Origin: Porites lobata
Lineage: Eukaryota; Cnidaria; Anthozoa; Scleractinia; Poritidae
NCBI GenBank assembly: GCA_942486035.1
Contig: CALNXK010000008.1
Coordinates: 5,640,001-5,704,000 of the forward strand
DNA: 64,000 nucleotides
Direction: 5' to 3'
The position numbers and the translations under genes are program-made. Shown piece after piece: positions 1-10,722 of this stretch; the stretch's first letter is position 1; each line of letters begins with the position of its first letter. The notes under the pieces were generated by a model. It saw only the letters and a list, made by a program, of their open reading frames with translations, did not search any database and was not told where the DNA came from.

Positions 1-2770
1 TCTGTGTACTCATATTCACAGTAATCGGGACCAAACAGGTTGGTGAAGAGCTCGTCCATTCTATGAATCCACTGTCTGTCCTCTTTATTCCAGTGCATTC
101 TTTTTGCCTTCCAGCCACACCCTCTGTAGTAGAATAGCTCCCCTGAAATAATTCATATAATAATATAACACTTAAATCTTTATGGTACTTTTCAAAAAAA
201 GGATTAATTGACTGACTTTGTTAATGGTATATGGACAAGGACTCAGGTATCCATAAAAATGAGTATGATGAATCTCAATTATGACGTGGCATAATTTTTA
301 TTTCCTTTTATACATTCACCATCTAAGATGCTATGGCTGCAATGTTTCTTTGCTTTTTTTCTAATTTTGTTTTTCTCAGCCCTATGGATCTGAGATAAAG
401 GAAACGAAAATGTGAATGTTTGAAAAATTCATACACTGGAAAAAAAAATGAATCCACAAGTGGATCTACTATCATGTAAACAAAAAGCAAAGACATGCTT
501 CCAAGTGAAATTAAACCTTTATCATTCCTCAGTAGTGCATTGATACCTTAATTCCGATTCTAGCCTTACCTGTTGTCATACACTGCTTAGCCTCTCTAAA
601 TGCAAGCCTCATGTTCAGTAGCATCTCTGTGTACAGATGTGAGAGTATTTGATCCACTACAAATCAGGAAAATAATAAGACTTTAATGACCCTGGTATTT
701 CTATGTGGGTGTCGGCAGATACTTGAAAAATGTACTATATAGCGGTACCGCCAAATTACAAAATTACCGTCCTTTGATCCTTGAGCTGTGGGAAAGATTT
801 GCACTGCTTTGCAGGGTGTGGGAAGTCATTGTAGGCTCTTGCTGCCCAGTACATAACTGATTTTTTCATAAATTCAGTTTGCAATGGTGAGGGACTTGCA
901 GGTGTCCATTGAATGCAGGTTTTTCTGCATTACTGTCAACACAGATTTTTGCATTAAAGATTCAAAGTATTTGGGGTGACAACGAGTCAATATTATAATT
1001 GTGTTATCAAGAAGGTCTTTCATTCATGGCAATGAGCGTAAATATTTCACCAGCAAGATTCTCTTTGCCCAGGAAGCCTTCTAGACTGACTTTAATCTTA
1101 GGGTTTAGAAATTTTGGGGGACTCGGGGAGGGGGGAGGGGGCGCTTTATAGTAATTTACATGCATGGCATAAGTCATGTGAAATCACACATACATGATGA
1201 AGCATTGCCTGATGCATCATGAGATGTTGCCCTTGTGTAGAGCTGTCTTTGGAGCTTGTGTGCAGCTTCAAAACCCTGGTTTGACAATTGCCCCAGGGAA
1301 CGATGCCTTCGAAAAAGCATGGGCACATGCTCCACTGTAAGGTGGCCATAGTCTCCTGTACCTAGGCTTGTGCCAAACATCTCCAAAAGGAGGAAGCCCC
1401 ATTCTTTGCACTAGAAAATAAGATTCAAAACTCAACATCACAATGTCCCGCAAAAACTACCCTGCACGTGTTACCATTTGCAATGCTGAGGATACAATAG
1501 CATGACCCAATAGAGTTGAGACACAACAAGAATTCCTATGTGCAGGGTTAGCTTACAGCCAGGAATGTGGTGCAAAATAATTGCAGAGCCTGAGGTCACC
1601 GTTCATGGAAGGGGGTCTCGAAATAACTGACACTTAAAGGTATCCTCTATTAATGCTCCAAAACAGATAGGGGTTAATGTATGGTTCAGACAACGACATA
1701 GAAAAATAATTGTAGTCCCCTTTTCAGTATATAAAACTGATATTAAGCCAGTGACTCTTCGGTTAGCCTTTTAAAGCTAAATGATGTAGGCTTATATATG
1801 TGTATATAATGTAAGAAAACTTCAAGAAGAACAAAATAGACGGACTGATGCAAACCTTAATGTCAAAAATGTCAATAAGGTGCTCTTCGCTCCCCTTAAA
1901 CTCACTGTCTCTTATGGTGAATGCTATCTCCTTCCATAACGAGCACACCTACAAAAAAGAACAAACGACTTTCATGTATAGAGTTAGCTACAGTAAAATG
2001 CAATAATGGTTAATGGTTCACACACCCTTCTGTCTTAAAGCCATGTCTATTTGCACCTCTCCGACTAAAGACTAGTCCAAGATTGTTTTCTTGTGTCTTT
2101 CCATAAAAGGTGTGGATAATATTTAACACTGAATGTGTCAAGTGTATTTTAAATACTTAGTGTTAGTAAACTTCTAATGATGTAGGGACTGCATTTTTTC
2201 CCAGAGTATCACCATACTATAGCACTAAATTTTTACTGCTGTTGAAAAGATATGACATATGTCTTGTGGCTATAGCAGATATAGCATCTATGATTGTACT
2301 GAAAATGAAAAACATCCTTTGCCGACCTCAGCCAGTAAGGATTATGTGAGTGTTATATCAAGTACACATCTGTGCACCAGTAATTTTTAATATCTCAAAT
2401 CCTTTAGCAATGACAATCAACCTACTGAGTTCACACATTCAACTTGGATTACTTTGTCAGAAATAGAATCCTATAATTCTAAGAAATGCATGATAGAAGT
2501 ATAGAAGTCCTAACCTCTACAATGAACTCCTTAGTCAATGAGCCTGCATAGCTGCTGAGCTCCTTGTTGCTGTGCACTACTCTTTTACAGTTCTTTCCTT
2601 TTCGTTGTTTAGTCATAGGAACTCCGGGCTTGTACAGTTGCTTAAAGTTGCTCTCCATGTCCTCTTGTTTTCCTTTCCAGTATTTCGTAAGTCTGGCAAA
2701 CTCCCCACTTGCAACTGGATAGACAGAGCCACATTTAATAAGAGCAGTATTAATAACAATAATGATATTG

Positions 2771-2801
<31 letters not shown>

Positions 2802-5800
2802 TAAAACATGAATACAAGTCTTTATACAGATGGTCTGTTATCATGCAAGGTGTTCTACAATTAATGGCACTGCTAGATAAAAAAAAGGTTACTATAAATT
2901 TAACTAAAAATACTAAAATGCTAATAATAATAAAATTTTAGGAGTGAATATTAAGACGGGGCTGCCACCTAAGTGCCACAGTAACAATTTTTAAGTTCAT
3001 TATAAGGTAGGCATTCCACACAGGTAGGGAACTATAATAAAGGGTAAACAGTAAATTCAGCCAAAACAAAAAAATTACACATCAAAACATCAGGATGGCT
3101 TAAGGTCTCGGTAAAGGAAAACGAGGCGCCCACAGAAAAAAATTCTAGTCGCACGAGTATTTTCGCTACAATTAAAGGCAAGTTATATATCAAATTAAAG
3201 CTAAAAGACTAAATTACCTTATAAAAGATTTTATTTCATCGAATTTCAAAAGGCGCCTAAGTTTTTTGCTCTCAAACTCAGAGGTATCGAGTTTACTGCT
3301 GAAGCTCCAGCCCTTTCGCGTTGTTAAATATTCACTTCCTTTTTGTTGCGTCTGATTGACAGATAAAAGACCTAAAAAAGGGTGTGAGGAAATTTGCATA
3401 TGTCTCGTATTAGCGGAATTATTGCATTTCAAACTAAAAAGTCGAATCTCGAGCGCGATTTACACAAAGAAACTGACATAAAATGAGTTACAAAGGGAAA
3501 TCAGAAAATTCCTCACACCCTTTTTGAGTCTATATCATTATCCATCATATCTGAAAGTTTCAAAGCGATAGCTTAAAACCTGTCCCGACTGGAGGTCGGA
3601 GAATTTTGATTTTTGCGTCTAAAATAGAGTGAGAGAAAATCAGCTCTAAAGATTTAGCGCGAGGTCCACGCCTGGCTGGTTAGCTCAGGGAAGGCTCATT
3701 TTAGAAGGGTTAAAAAGCACTTTCTGATTTCCTTTTTTGCCAAAATAAAATTTAGGACTCGCTCATGCCAAAAATCCAAAAAAAAACAAAATCGAGCAAT
3801 GTACTAAAATTTTCATTTACCGAGACCTTAATGTGCAAGGTACCTGAATTCACAAGATTAATCTCCTCTTGGTGTGTGCCAAAATCACGAATGAAAATCC
3901 CACTCTCCAACATTTCAGTGTAATACTGCAAAATGGCATATAGTTTGTTAGAACATTATTGGTTTTGTGTAAAAAAAACCAAACTTATTAAGGCATAGGT
4001 GTGCACATGGGCATGCACTGATCATAAAAAATGTAATATTTGCTAAAACTGAAATGGTGATGGTGGTTTTGTTTCCTTCAAACTTATAGGCTTGTTTAAT
4101 AACGCCATCATTCTGTATTTTGGTCTATTTGTCTAGCGTTTCAGGCCATAGTTATGCTATAATAATACTCGAGGACAGTGCACCAACAAGTATTGTTTGG
4201 ATACCTATAAAAGAAAAAGTAAGGAAAAAATGGGAAAGACACCTTTTGCCGGGCCTCACAAAATGATATCTTGTTCAGGATGCATAATTTTGCTGCCTCA
4301 GGGTCTTGGAAATGAGTTTCTAACTTGGAAAGAGGCAGAGACTTGTCAACAATGTCCTCCAGTGAAGCCAACATTTGTCGCTCAGTGCCTCCTGTCAAAA
4401 TAAAAAGGGTACAATAATTATTTTAAAAAAATCAGAATTTCTTCACCATTAATTTGTTTTCATGCCTCACAATACAAAGCATTAAACAGTTTCATGTAAA
4501 CATTTCATGTGGTCAACTACCCTTATTTAAAGGTGCTTAAGTTTAATATTTCAATATTGTTACCAGCATTAAAATGATGCTCTCCATAAGTCCCATTCGT
4601 TTTGGCAAAAAGCCCTAGAGAAAAGCAAGGAAGATTTCAATATGTTACACTGAACTGTATGAGGTGTGCCACCCGCCAGTTCAGATGGGGAGGAAATCAT
4701 AAAATGGTAAGGTTTTATGTATGTTACACTGAACTGTATGAGGTGTGCCACCCGCCAGTTCAGAAGGGGAGGAAATCATAAAATGGTAAGTTTTTATGTA
4801 TGTTACACTGAACTGTATGAGGTGTGCCACCCGCCAGTTCAGATGGGTAGGAAATTATTAGAAAGTAAGTTGTTATGTATGTTACACTGAACTGTCTGAG
4901 GTGTGCCACCCGCCAGTTCAGATGGGTAGGAAATTATTAGAAAGTAAGTTGTTATGTATGTTACACTGAACTGTCTGAGGTGTGCCACCCGCCAGTTCAG
5001 ATGGGTAGGAAATTATTAGAAAGTAAGTTGTTATGTATGTTACACTGAAGTGTCTGAGGTGTGCCACCCGCCAGTTCAGATGAGTATGAAATTATTAAAA
5101 AGTAAGTTTTTATGTGCAAGATTTTAACTAATTGTTACTCGAAACAATGTGAAGAGTAACTGACGTCACATTTCAGTCAAGACTTTTTTACTTGGCTTAA
5201 GACTAATCTTCTAAGCTAGACTTACCTGAGCATGAGGCAAAAGAAATGTTATTTCGCTCAGGGGCTACCTGCTGTCCCGGCCTTAACTTGACTGTGATGC
5301 GATCTGCCTTGAAATTAGCTGGACCATATTCAGAAAGTTTCTGATTGCAGTCTTCAAGTGATCCAATCTCATAGGCCAACAAGCCAATACTCTTCAACAA
5401 CTGCTCTGTGTTTCTCATCTCACAGTGCAAAGCACAGAGACTCATTGAAGACAGTTCCTCATCAAGGATGCATGTCAAATCATCTCTCAAGCCTCTGAAA
5501 CTAATAATCATTATTGCAAACATTACAGTATGCTCCAAACTTAAAAAAAATACTCAAAAGAGAAACAAAAATTTATCACAACTGTAAAGCTGTCTAAAAA
5601 AAATGCCTGCAGCAGCTAATATGAAAATTTCAACAACAAAAAATTATTTTGTATTAAGCTCAGTGGGAGCATAAAAAGGGATAACATTCAATGAGAGTGT
5701 GTCAAATGAAATGCCTGAGTTGAATGAAACAGCAGCATATCATGTGGAAGAATAGTAACTTCGTTGCAAATGTTTGAAAAGACATACCCGCCAATGTTCG

Positions 5801-8800
5801 CCTTTGTTTGAAGAAAGTGCTCAAGACACACTTCATGCCTTCCTAAATCACAATCACAAGCCTATAGAGAAAAAGAGAGAGAGAGACTAGGCTCAACATT
5901 TGGGAGTACTTTCTGTACTGTTGAAATTAAAGGAGTCTCACTTTTAAAGCACAGTACCACTGTTAATATGGCTATACATGTTGTTGAACTCATTATGTCA
6001 GGGGTCAATTTTTGGTTCATAACTCCCTGCATTGGACTGAAATTTATACAAAGATGCAGGATCTGCAGCTATCTTGAAATGAGAAACCCAAAACAATCTG
6101 GTTCTTAAACCCCTTATTGTACCGGTATTTTTTGTTTCCTTGCTAGCTTTCACATTAACGAAATGATTATGCATTTCTTAAGGCCTGTAAAATCCTACTA
6201 CCACTGTCAACTAGGTACCAAATTTTTTGTACTACATAATTATAATAAAAACTAATCAGGTCCTTTTTTTCTTCTTTGATGTATCATGCACGGGGGCAAA
6301 AATAAATTGTTGTGTAAATATGTATATTGCAGAACAGACAAACTGGACTAATGAGAAGTCTGTAACTATGTGTTTAGCAGCATAGTCTAAACTTACCCTC
6401 AGTGCAAAACAGAATATGCAAAACTCGACACACAGGCCCCGTCCTCCCAGCAAAAAATCTTCATCTTCAATTTTTGCCATGAGCAACACTAAACCTTTGT
6501 AATCAAGAGTAACTAAAAAAGGAACAACCAAAAGGCCAATGTTAAATGCTAGACAATGCCAACATTGTGTTAAGATTGTACATTCAACTCTAAAATTGAA
6601 ACTGTTAGTAATTCCACTTTTCTCTCCTTGGTACAAAAGCCACCATAAGTAACTCTTTTTTTCATAGTTGAAATAATAAACTAACAGGCGATCATAATTA
6701 CCTTTGAACTGTACACGATAGTGTTTGCCATCCACTGTTATTCCCATCTTTTTCAGTTTGTCCTTCTGCTTGTTAAGATTATGAAGCAACTTCTTAAGGT
6801 CATCTCTTAAAAACAGACAAGCAGAATTAATTTGATATATGACTTGGATTAACAAAAGTGCTTTTTTTAAGGAAGTGACTTTATGCAGGTAATGGGCTTA
6901 GTCACACTACCATAATATTTCTTTTGCTTCACACTCAGCAGATCATTAGAAAATAAATTTTTTTGGAATAAATATTACAGCTACATTTGAGTGACAAATA
7001 ACGTACACATGCAATAACAGTCCAAATGTCGAAAAAACGAAAGCAATGCCACCAACCTGTTTTCCTTACAGTTAGCTATAGCCAGAGGATAGACTGACTT
7101 GGCACTCTGAGAGGACCGGTACTGAGCATCAAGTGGAACAATGCCAAATGCAAGCTGGTCTTTGCCTGTAATTTACAAAATATAAAAATATATAATGATT
7201 ATATAATTTATATATGCATACACTTTATATATGTATTTATTATATAAACACCAATGAAATACCAGGTGAGCTTTCGCGCGAAAACATGATATCTTCACAC
7301 GTGAAAATAACGTGAAAATAACATGTTATTTTCACACGTGAAAATATCACCGTTGCTATGGCTACATAATAAATCGCACCTTTCACAGGAAAAAACTGTT
7401 TCAGAGAAATGATTTGGTATTTCATTGGTGTTTATATAATAAATAGAACATTACATGGCCGCTTGGAGATACGAAATTTCTCTGCGCTCACTCGTGAAAT
7501 ATTTTTCAACACTCGAAGAGAAATTGCGTATCTCCGCGTGGCCATGTAATATCCTACGGTATCTATATACACTTTTGGTCTTCTTTAACTTTTTTTATGT
7601 ATATATATGTAAGTATATATATGTAAGTATACATGTACTGGCAGCAGCAGCCTTGAATGTCAACCAAATTTGGAAGAATTTTGCAGATATGTGAACTGTT
7701 GGTGTCATGTGTGCGGCAAAACTGCCAGCTTATTGAACTGTTAACTGAGAAAACCTGGGGATGAGGTTGAGTTGTTCTGGTAGTGAGTACAAAATGGTGA
7801 AAGAAATAGACAAACTATTGGCTAAAAACACAGAAAGAACAGCAAGAATTGACCTACAAAAATAGAAATAGCTTTGTAACATATCTACTTGAAACAAGAG
7901 AAAAGGATATAAGAAAAAAAACAAGGGGAAGTGTACAGTACTCATGTACCCTTACCATGGAAAGGACGCCCATCAATCGACAGTTTAAATGTAATGTCAT
8001 CAGGAAGTGACCCATGTAGGCGCATCTCCCTGATGACCCAAACGGCAACATTTTCAAGATTTACTTCAAATCCAGGGACTTCTTCAGGAAGAGCAGTAAT
8101 GTCCATGAGTGATCTTGTAACACTGAAGTGAGCCCTTCGCAGCGCTGCAATATTATTCTTGATGAGCAGAATAGGTTCATCTGATGTTTTCTGTAAAAAT
8201 TTTAAAATTACACCTGCTGTGAAACATGCAATGTTGTGCTAGAGACAAAAGCCAACCCCAAAAACGTATTTAAGGTGTAAGAACAAGCCCCCTCCCCCCA
8301 TTACCCAATTAAAATAGAAGCAGTGCCAATTAAAATAAAAGTCCCCCATCCCCTCCCCCACTGTCTTCATAGCTGGGGAACACTATAAGCACCCTATCAA
8401 AAATTCATAAGGTCAGAATAGATCTTGTAACTTACCCCAGTTCTCGCAAGCTTCGTAAGATTAGTTAAATCCTGCCAGCCACTGTCTGAAATTCTCGACT
8501 TCAGCTTGAATAGGAGGTACATCCAGTCAGGGACCCTCATACATTTCACTCTTTCGTTCCACGCGTCTTCGGATACCAGCTTCTCGAAGGCTTTTCGTGC
8601 ACCCTTTTCCGCTACCATTGCGTCAACGACTGACTTCACTGTTTCGCGAACATCTTGGCCTTCCTTTCCTGTCATTTTCGAACATTCTGCCAGCACGGTC
8701 CCCAGAGTTTCTTCGTTGTACACGCAGACTTCTCGAATGTCTTGAATAATTCGAGTGGCAACTTCACGGACTTTCTTTCTTTTGCTGGGTGGGGAAAGAT

Positions 8801-9566
8801 CCTGATCCACCTTGATCTCTTCTATTGTCCGTTTCTTCCTTTTTGGGTGGACATCACTTGGAATTTGTCTTGGCGGGCTCTCGAATTTTGGCGGGCTTTC
8901 AGGATTTGGCGGGCTTTGCCTTGGAGTGCTCGGCGGAGTGGGGAGATCGACTTTTTGGCATCCCTTGCTGCTTTTTACTTGTGGGGTGAAGTACAGGGCT
9001 TCCACTGCCGTAACCTGGGTCGGCAGAGAGGCAATATTTTGGTCGGAGTCGCCAACCTTGCACTGCAAGCCTCTCGCATTTAGCACGGATATCAAACAAT
9101 GGATGTAATCCGACTTCATGAATTGGCAGTTGGACCACGATTTTAAGCGGAGAATCCCAAGCAGTAGACCGAATGCCGAAGCCACGTACACTTTCTCGCT
9201 GCTCCGAAACGAGCAAAACCAGCGGAAAGACACTTGAGCTCCATCTTCGCCACGCAGGTCATTGAGGAAGACGAGCTTATATTCCTCAGGAAATAAATTC
9301 GCGGATGAGGTGGAACAAAAGGCAGCTGGTTTTGAACAGCATAAGGTAGAATTCAAAGCGTACCAATGCTTCTCTGGGTTCAGATGAGGCGAAAATACCC
9401 GCATCAAGGAAAGCGTTTCGTACGCCATTTCTACATGATTTGGCTTGGTTCCACAACTGAAGAAAACGACCTCTGGTAGCGGGTCGAGCGAACTGGAGCT
9501 TATACCTTTTCGAAAATAGCGCCATAAGTAAAGTTTTTTCCATAAAAAGCTTAATCCAATTACCAT
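1..9566 (-). CDS. Large multi-exon unrecognised protein, possibly transposase-derived; 3' end off the window
   Basis: I do not recognise this gene by name. Exons on the minus strand, with GT-AG borders and matching phases: 8436-9566, 7956-8190, 7057-7165, 6702-6805, 6397-6512, 5788-5861, 5226-5494, 4243-4391, 3844-3925, 2515-2714, 1856-1948; then probably 570-656 and 1-142 (open at the edge). Exon 1 could start at Met 9566 or at Met 9656. It codes a Ser/Pro- and Lys/Arg-rich stretch (PPSTPRQSPP, PKRKKRTIEE), perhaps a nuclear signal. Exon 2 ends with KLSIDGRPF. Exons 5 and 6 hold CIFC and a Cys/His cluster (ACDCDLGRHEVCLEH), perhaps zinc-binding. Exon 7 has SLCALHCEMRNTEQLLK. The order DG, then CxxC, then ALHC recalls RAG1/Transib-type transposases; that is inference only. 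Exons 1856-1948 and 570-656 do not join in phase, so at least one exon between them is unresolved. Confidence 0.75.
768..915 (-). CDS. Candidate exon of the 1-9566 gene, exact 5' border unclear
   Basis: Minus-strand open block reading SPLQTEFMKKSVMYWAARAY, followed by a donor (ggacg then gtaatt) at 767. The composition looks coding and it lies between exons 1856-1948 and 570-656. Its phase-0 donor does not match the phase-1 start of 570-656, so either the donor or the neighbouring exon is misplaced. Confidence 0.35.
1126..1850. other. Intronic or intergenic stretch, no gene seen
   Basis: Between two exons of the minus-strand gene. It begins with a G-rich tract (about 1116-1142) made of several runs of G, which could form a quadruplex. 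The short open frames around 1146-1453 overlap each other in different frames and look like chance. Nothing else is recognised. Confidence 0.4.
2776..2800. repeat. (TAA)n microsatellite
   Basis: A run of TAA/AAT triplets in an intron of the minus-strand gene. It creates poly-Asn, poly-Ile or poly-Leu open frames, none of which is a gene. Confidence 0.9.
3218..3371 (-). CDS. Candidate alternative exon of the 1-9566 gene
   Basis: This open block sits between an acceptor (cttttttag) and a donor (ataag then gtaatt). It starts in phase 1, as exon 3844-3925 requires. It ends in phase 2, which fits the next exon only if that exon uses an acceptor 7 bases further in (exon start 2707 instead of 2714). 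Skipping the block also keeps the frame, so it may be a cassette exon. The predicted piece is Lys/Ser-rich (LDTSEFESKKLRRLLKFDE). It could also be a chance open frame. Confidence 0.4.
4642..5115. repeat. 79-bp tandem repeat, six copies, inside an intron
   Basis: Copies start at 4642, 4721, 4800, 4879, 4958 and 5037. Each holds GAACTG, then GGTGTGCCACCCGCC, then CAGTTC, so each unit can form a short hairpin. The last three units are nearly identical, which points to recent expansion. The array lies in the intron between exons 4243-4391 and 5226-5494. Units abut without unique spacers, so this is not a CRISPR array. Confidence 0.95.
7241..7438. mobile_element. MITE with perfect 24-bp terminal inverted repeats
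   Basis: Left end 7241-7264 (TATATAAACACCAATGAAAT then ACCA) is the exact reverse complement of 7415-7438. The 198-bp interior is itself palindromic around 7300-7345 (TTTTCACACGTGAAAA-type blocks). It has no coding capacity. It lies in an intron of the minus-strand gene, directly beside another palindromic element. Confidence 0.9.
7450..7550. mobile_element. Small palindromic MITE
   Basis: ATTACATGGCCGCTTGGAGA at 7450 is matched by an inverted copy ending at 7550 (about 33-bp arms with three mismatches). The middle has GCTCACTCGTGAAATATTTT. A related half-copy lies at 20805-20875, so this is a dispersed family. Confidence 0.85.
8220..8400. other. Intron 1 of the minus-strand gene, no element seen
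   Basis: Stretch with C-rich runs (cccctcccccc) between exon 1 (8436-9566) and exon 2 (7956-8190). No gene or repeat is recognised. Confidence 0.4.
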
Positions 9567-9701
9567 CTTTGTTAGCTTGGTTGTACTTTCACTTTTCTTT
9601 TGTTTTGCACAGTTGAAATGTAATGTACTAACTTGCTGGTCGACTAGTTTAATCATTAATTTGCCATGCGCCGCTGACCGGTACTTTTTCTCGTACGTCA
9701 C

Positions 9702-10439
9702 TTGACGTGAAAAATTTCTGTTTGCAGTGCGCGGAGATCTTATCGAAAGTAAAAAGGAGGCAAAAGCTGACGTTCCTTCATATAAGGAGGGTAGATTTCG
9801 GTGGCTATAACGATTATTTGCGTAAAGATAACTTCGATACGGCCGGGTTTCGGCTTCATATCGCTAAATAATCCTAATGGACATGGATGAGATGACTATA
9901 TCACTGCCCTAGCCCTCTCCCCTAGGGGCCTGTCCCGGTTTATTTGATAACCAACTATCATTACAAAACTATTTATTGACTGTTGAATAGTTTATTGAAA
10001 TTTAATACGTCGCAGCCATTACGCTAGCATACGCTATTATAAACAAGTATTATTACCGAATAAGTAAAATCCATAAAAATGTACAATTTAAAATATACAA
10101 TTATTCAAAAAAATGTTACGCTTTACAATGCACTAATCTAAGTCATCTAACAAACATTATAGTAATTCCACCTACTGTACATAACTAAATATAAAATATT
10201 GAAAGCTCGCAACTAGCGATCATCTAGAAGACACTCACGATAATTTTATTGGCTGCAAATGCGACTATAAAAGGATTCCGTTCTCGGCTTGCATGAAACT
10301 AGCGGTTCTTCTTTTAACCTTTTTAAAAATAAATTTGTATGCGGCGTTTACGGACTTCGAAATGACTTTGGAGTACATCATGAGCCTGTAGAACATGAGG
10401 GGTTTTGGTGTCTTTTGTTGTTTTTTTAATTTTTTTCGC
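9702..10439. other. Intergenic, nothing recognised
   Basis: AT-rich spacer upstream of the minus-strand spliced gene and downstream of the kinase gene. No long open frame, no clear repeat. It should hold the promoter of the spliced gene near 9570-9800, but I see no convincing core element. Confidence 0.4.
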
Positions 10440-10447
10440 CGTTAGGC

Positions 10448-10699
10448 TCGGGGGGAGGGGGGGGGGGGTACTTAAAACACCTTTATACGGGGAGGCTCCG
10501 CCCCGATTTTCAACCCCTTAACCTTTTATATATCATTTTTCACGAGAAAAGTACCCCTTTAATATACCTAGATATACCCTTTTATATACTTCAGCCAGTG
10601 AAATCCCCGCCCTTTCATATAACTGAAGCCTGAAAAAGGTACCCGTTCGGGCGGAGCCTCCACGTATAGGTCATCACAGGGAGTACCCCCTCCCCCCGG
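10448..10699. mobile_element. hAT-like MITE with 8-bp target duplication
   Basis: The element is flanked by CGTTAGGC at 10440-10447 and 10700-10707. Its ends are inverted (TCGGGGGGAGGGG at the left, CCCCTCCCCCCGG at the right) and inner arms share GGAGGCTCCGCCC. An 8-bp duplication is typical of the hAT superfamily; that assignment is inference because no transposase is present. It lies 16 bases beyond the stop codon of the kinase gene. Confidence 0.85.
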
Positions 10700-10722
10700 C
10701 GTTAGGCAGACAAAAGCAAAAA

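Noticed and set aside
1116..1142. G-rich tract as a telomere or recombination signal
   Set aside because: No repeating hexamer and no flanking structure; noted only as a possible quadruplex.
2572..2844. Asn-, Ile- or Leu-run open frames on both strands
   Set aside because: They are translations of the TAA microsatellite; only the exon at 2515-2714 is supported.
4642..5115. CRISPR-like direct repeats
   Set aside because: Units abut with no unique spacers and the genome is plainly eukaryotic; this is an intronic tandem repeat. The same applies to 60957-61606 and 50647-51170.
6256..6855. 199-residue minus-strand open frame as one exon
   Set aside because: It is two real exons (6702-6805, 6397-6512) read through the intron between and beyond; splice borders and phases fit the shorter exons.
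8655..9083. 142-residue plus-strand frame
   Set aside because: Antisense shadow of exon 1 of the minus-strand gene, produced by its Ser/Pro-rich codons.
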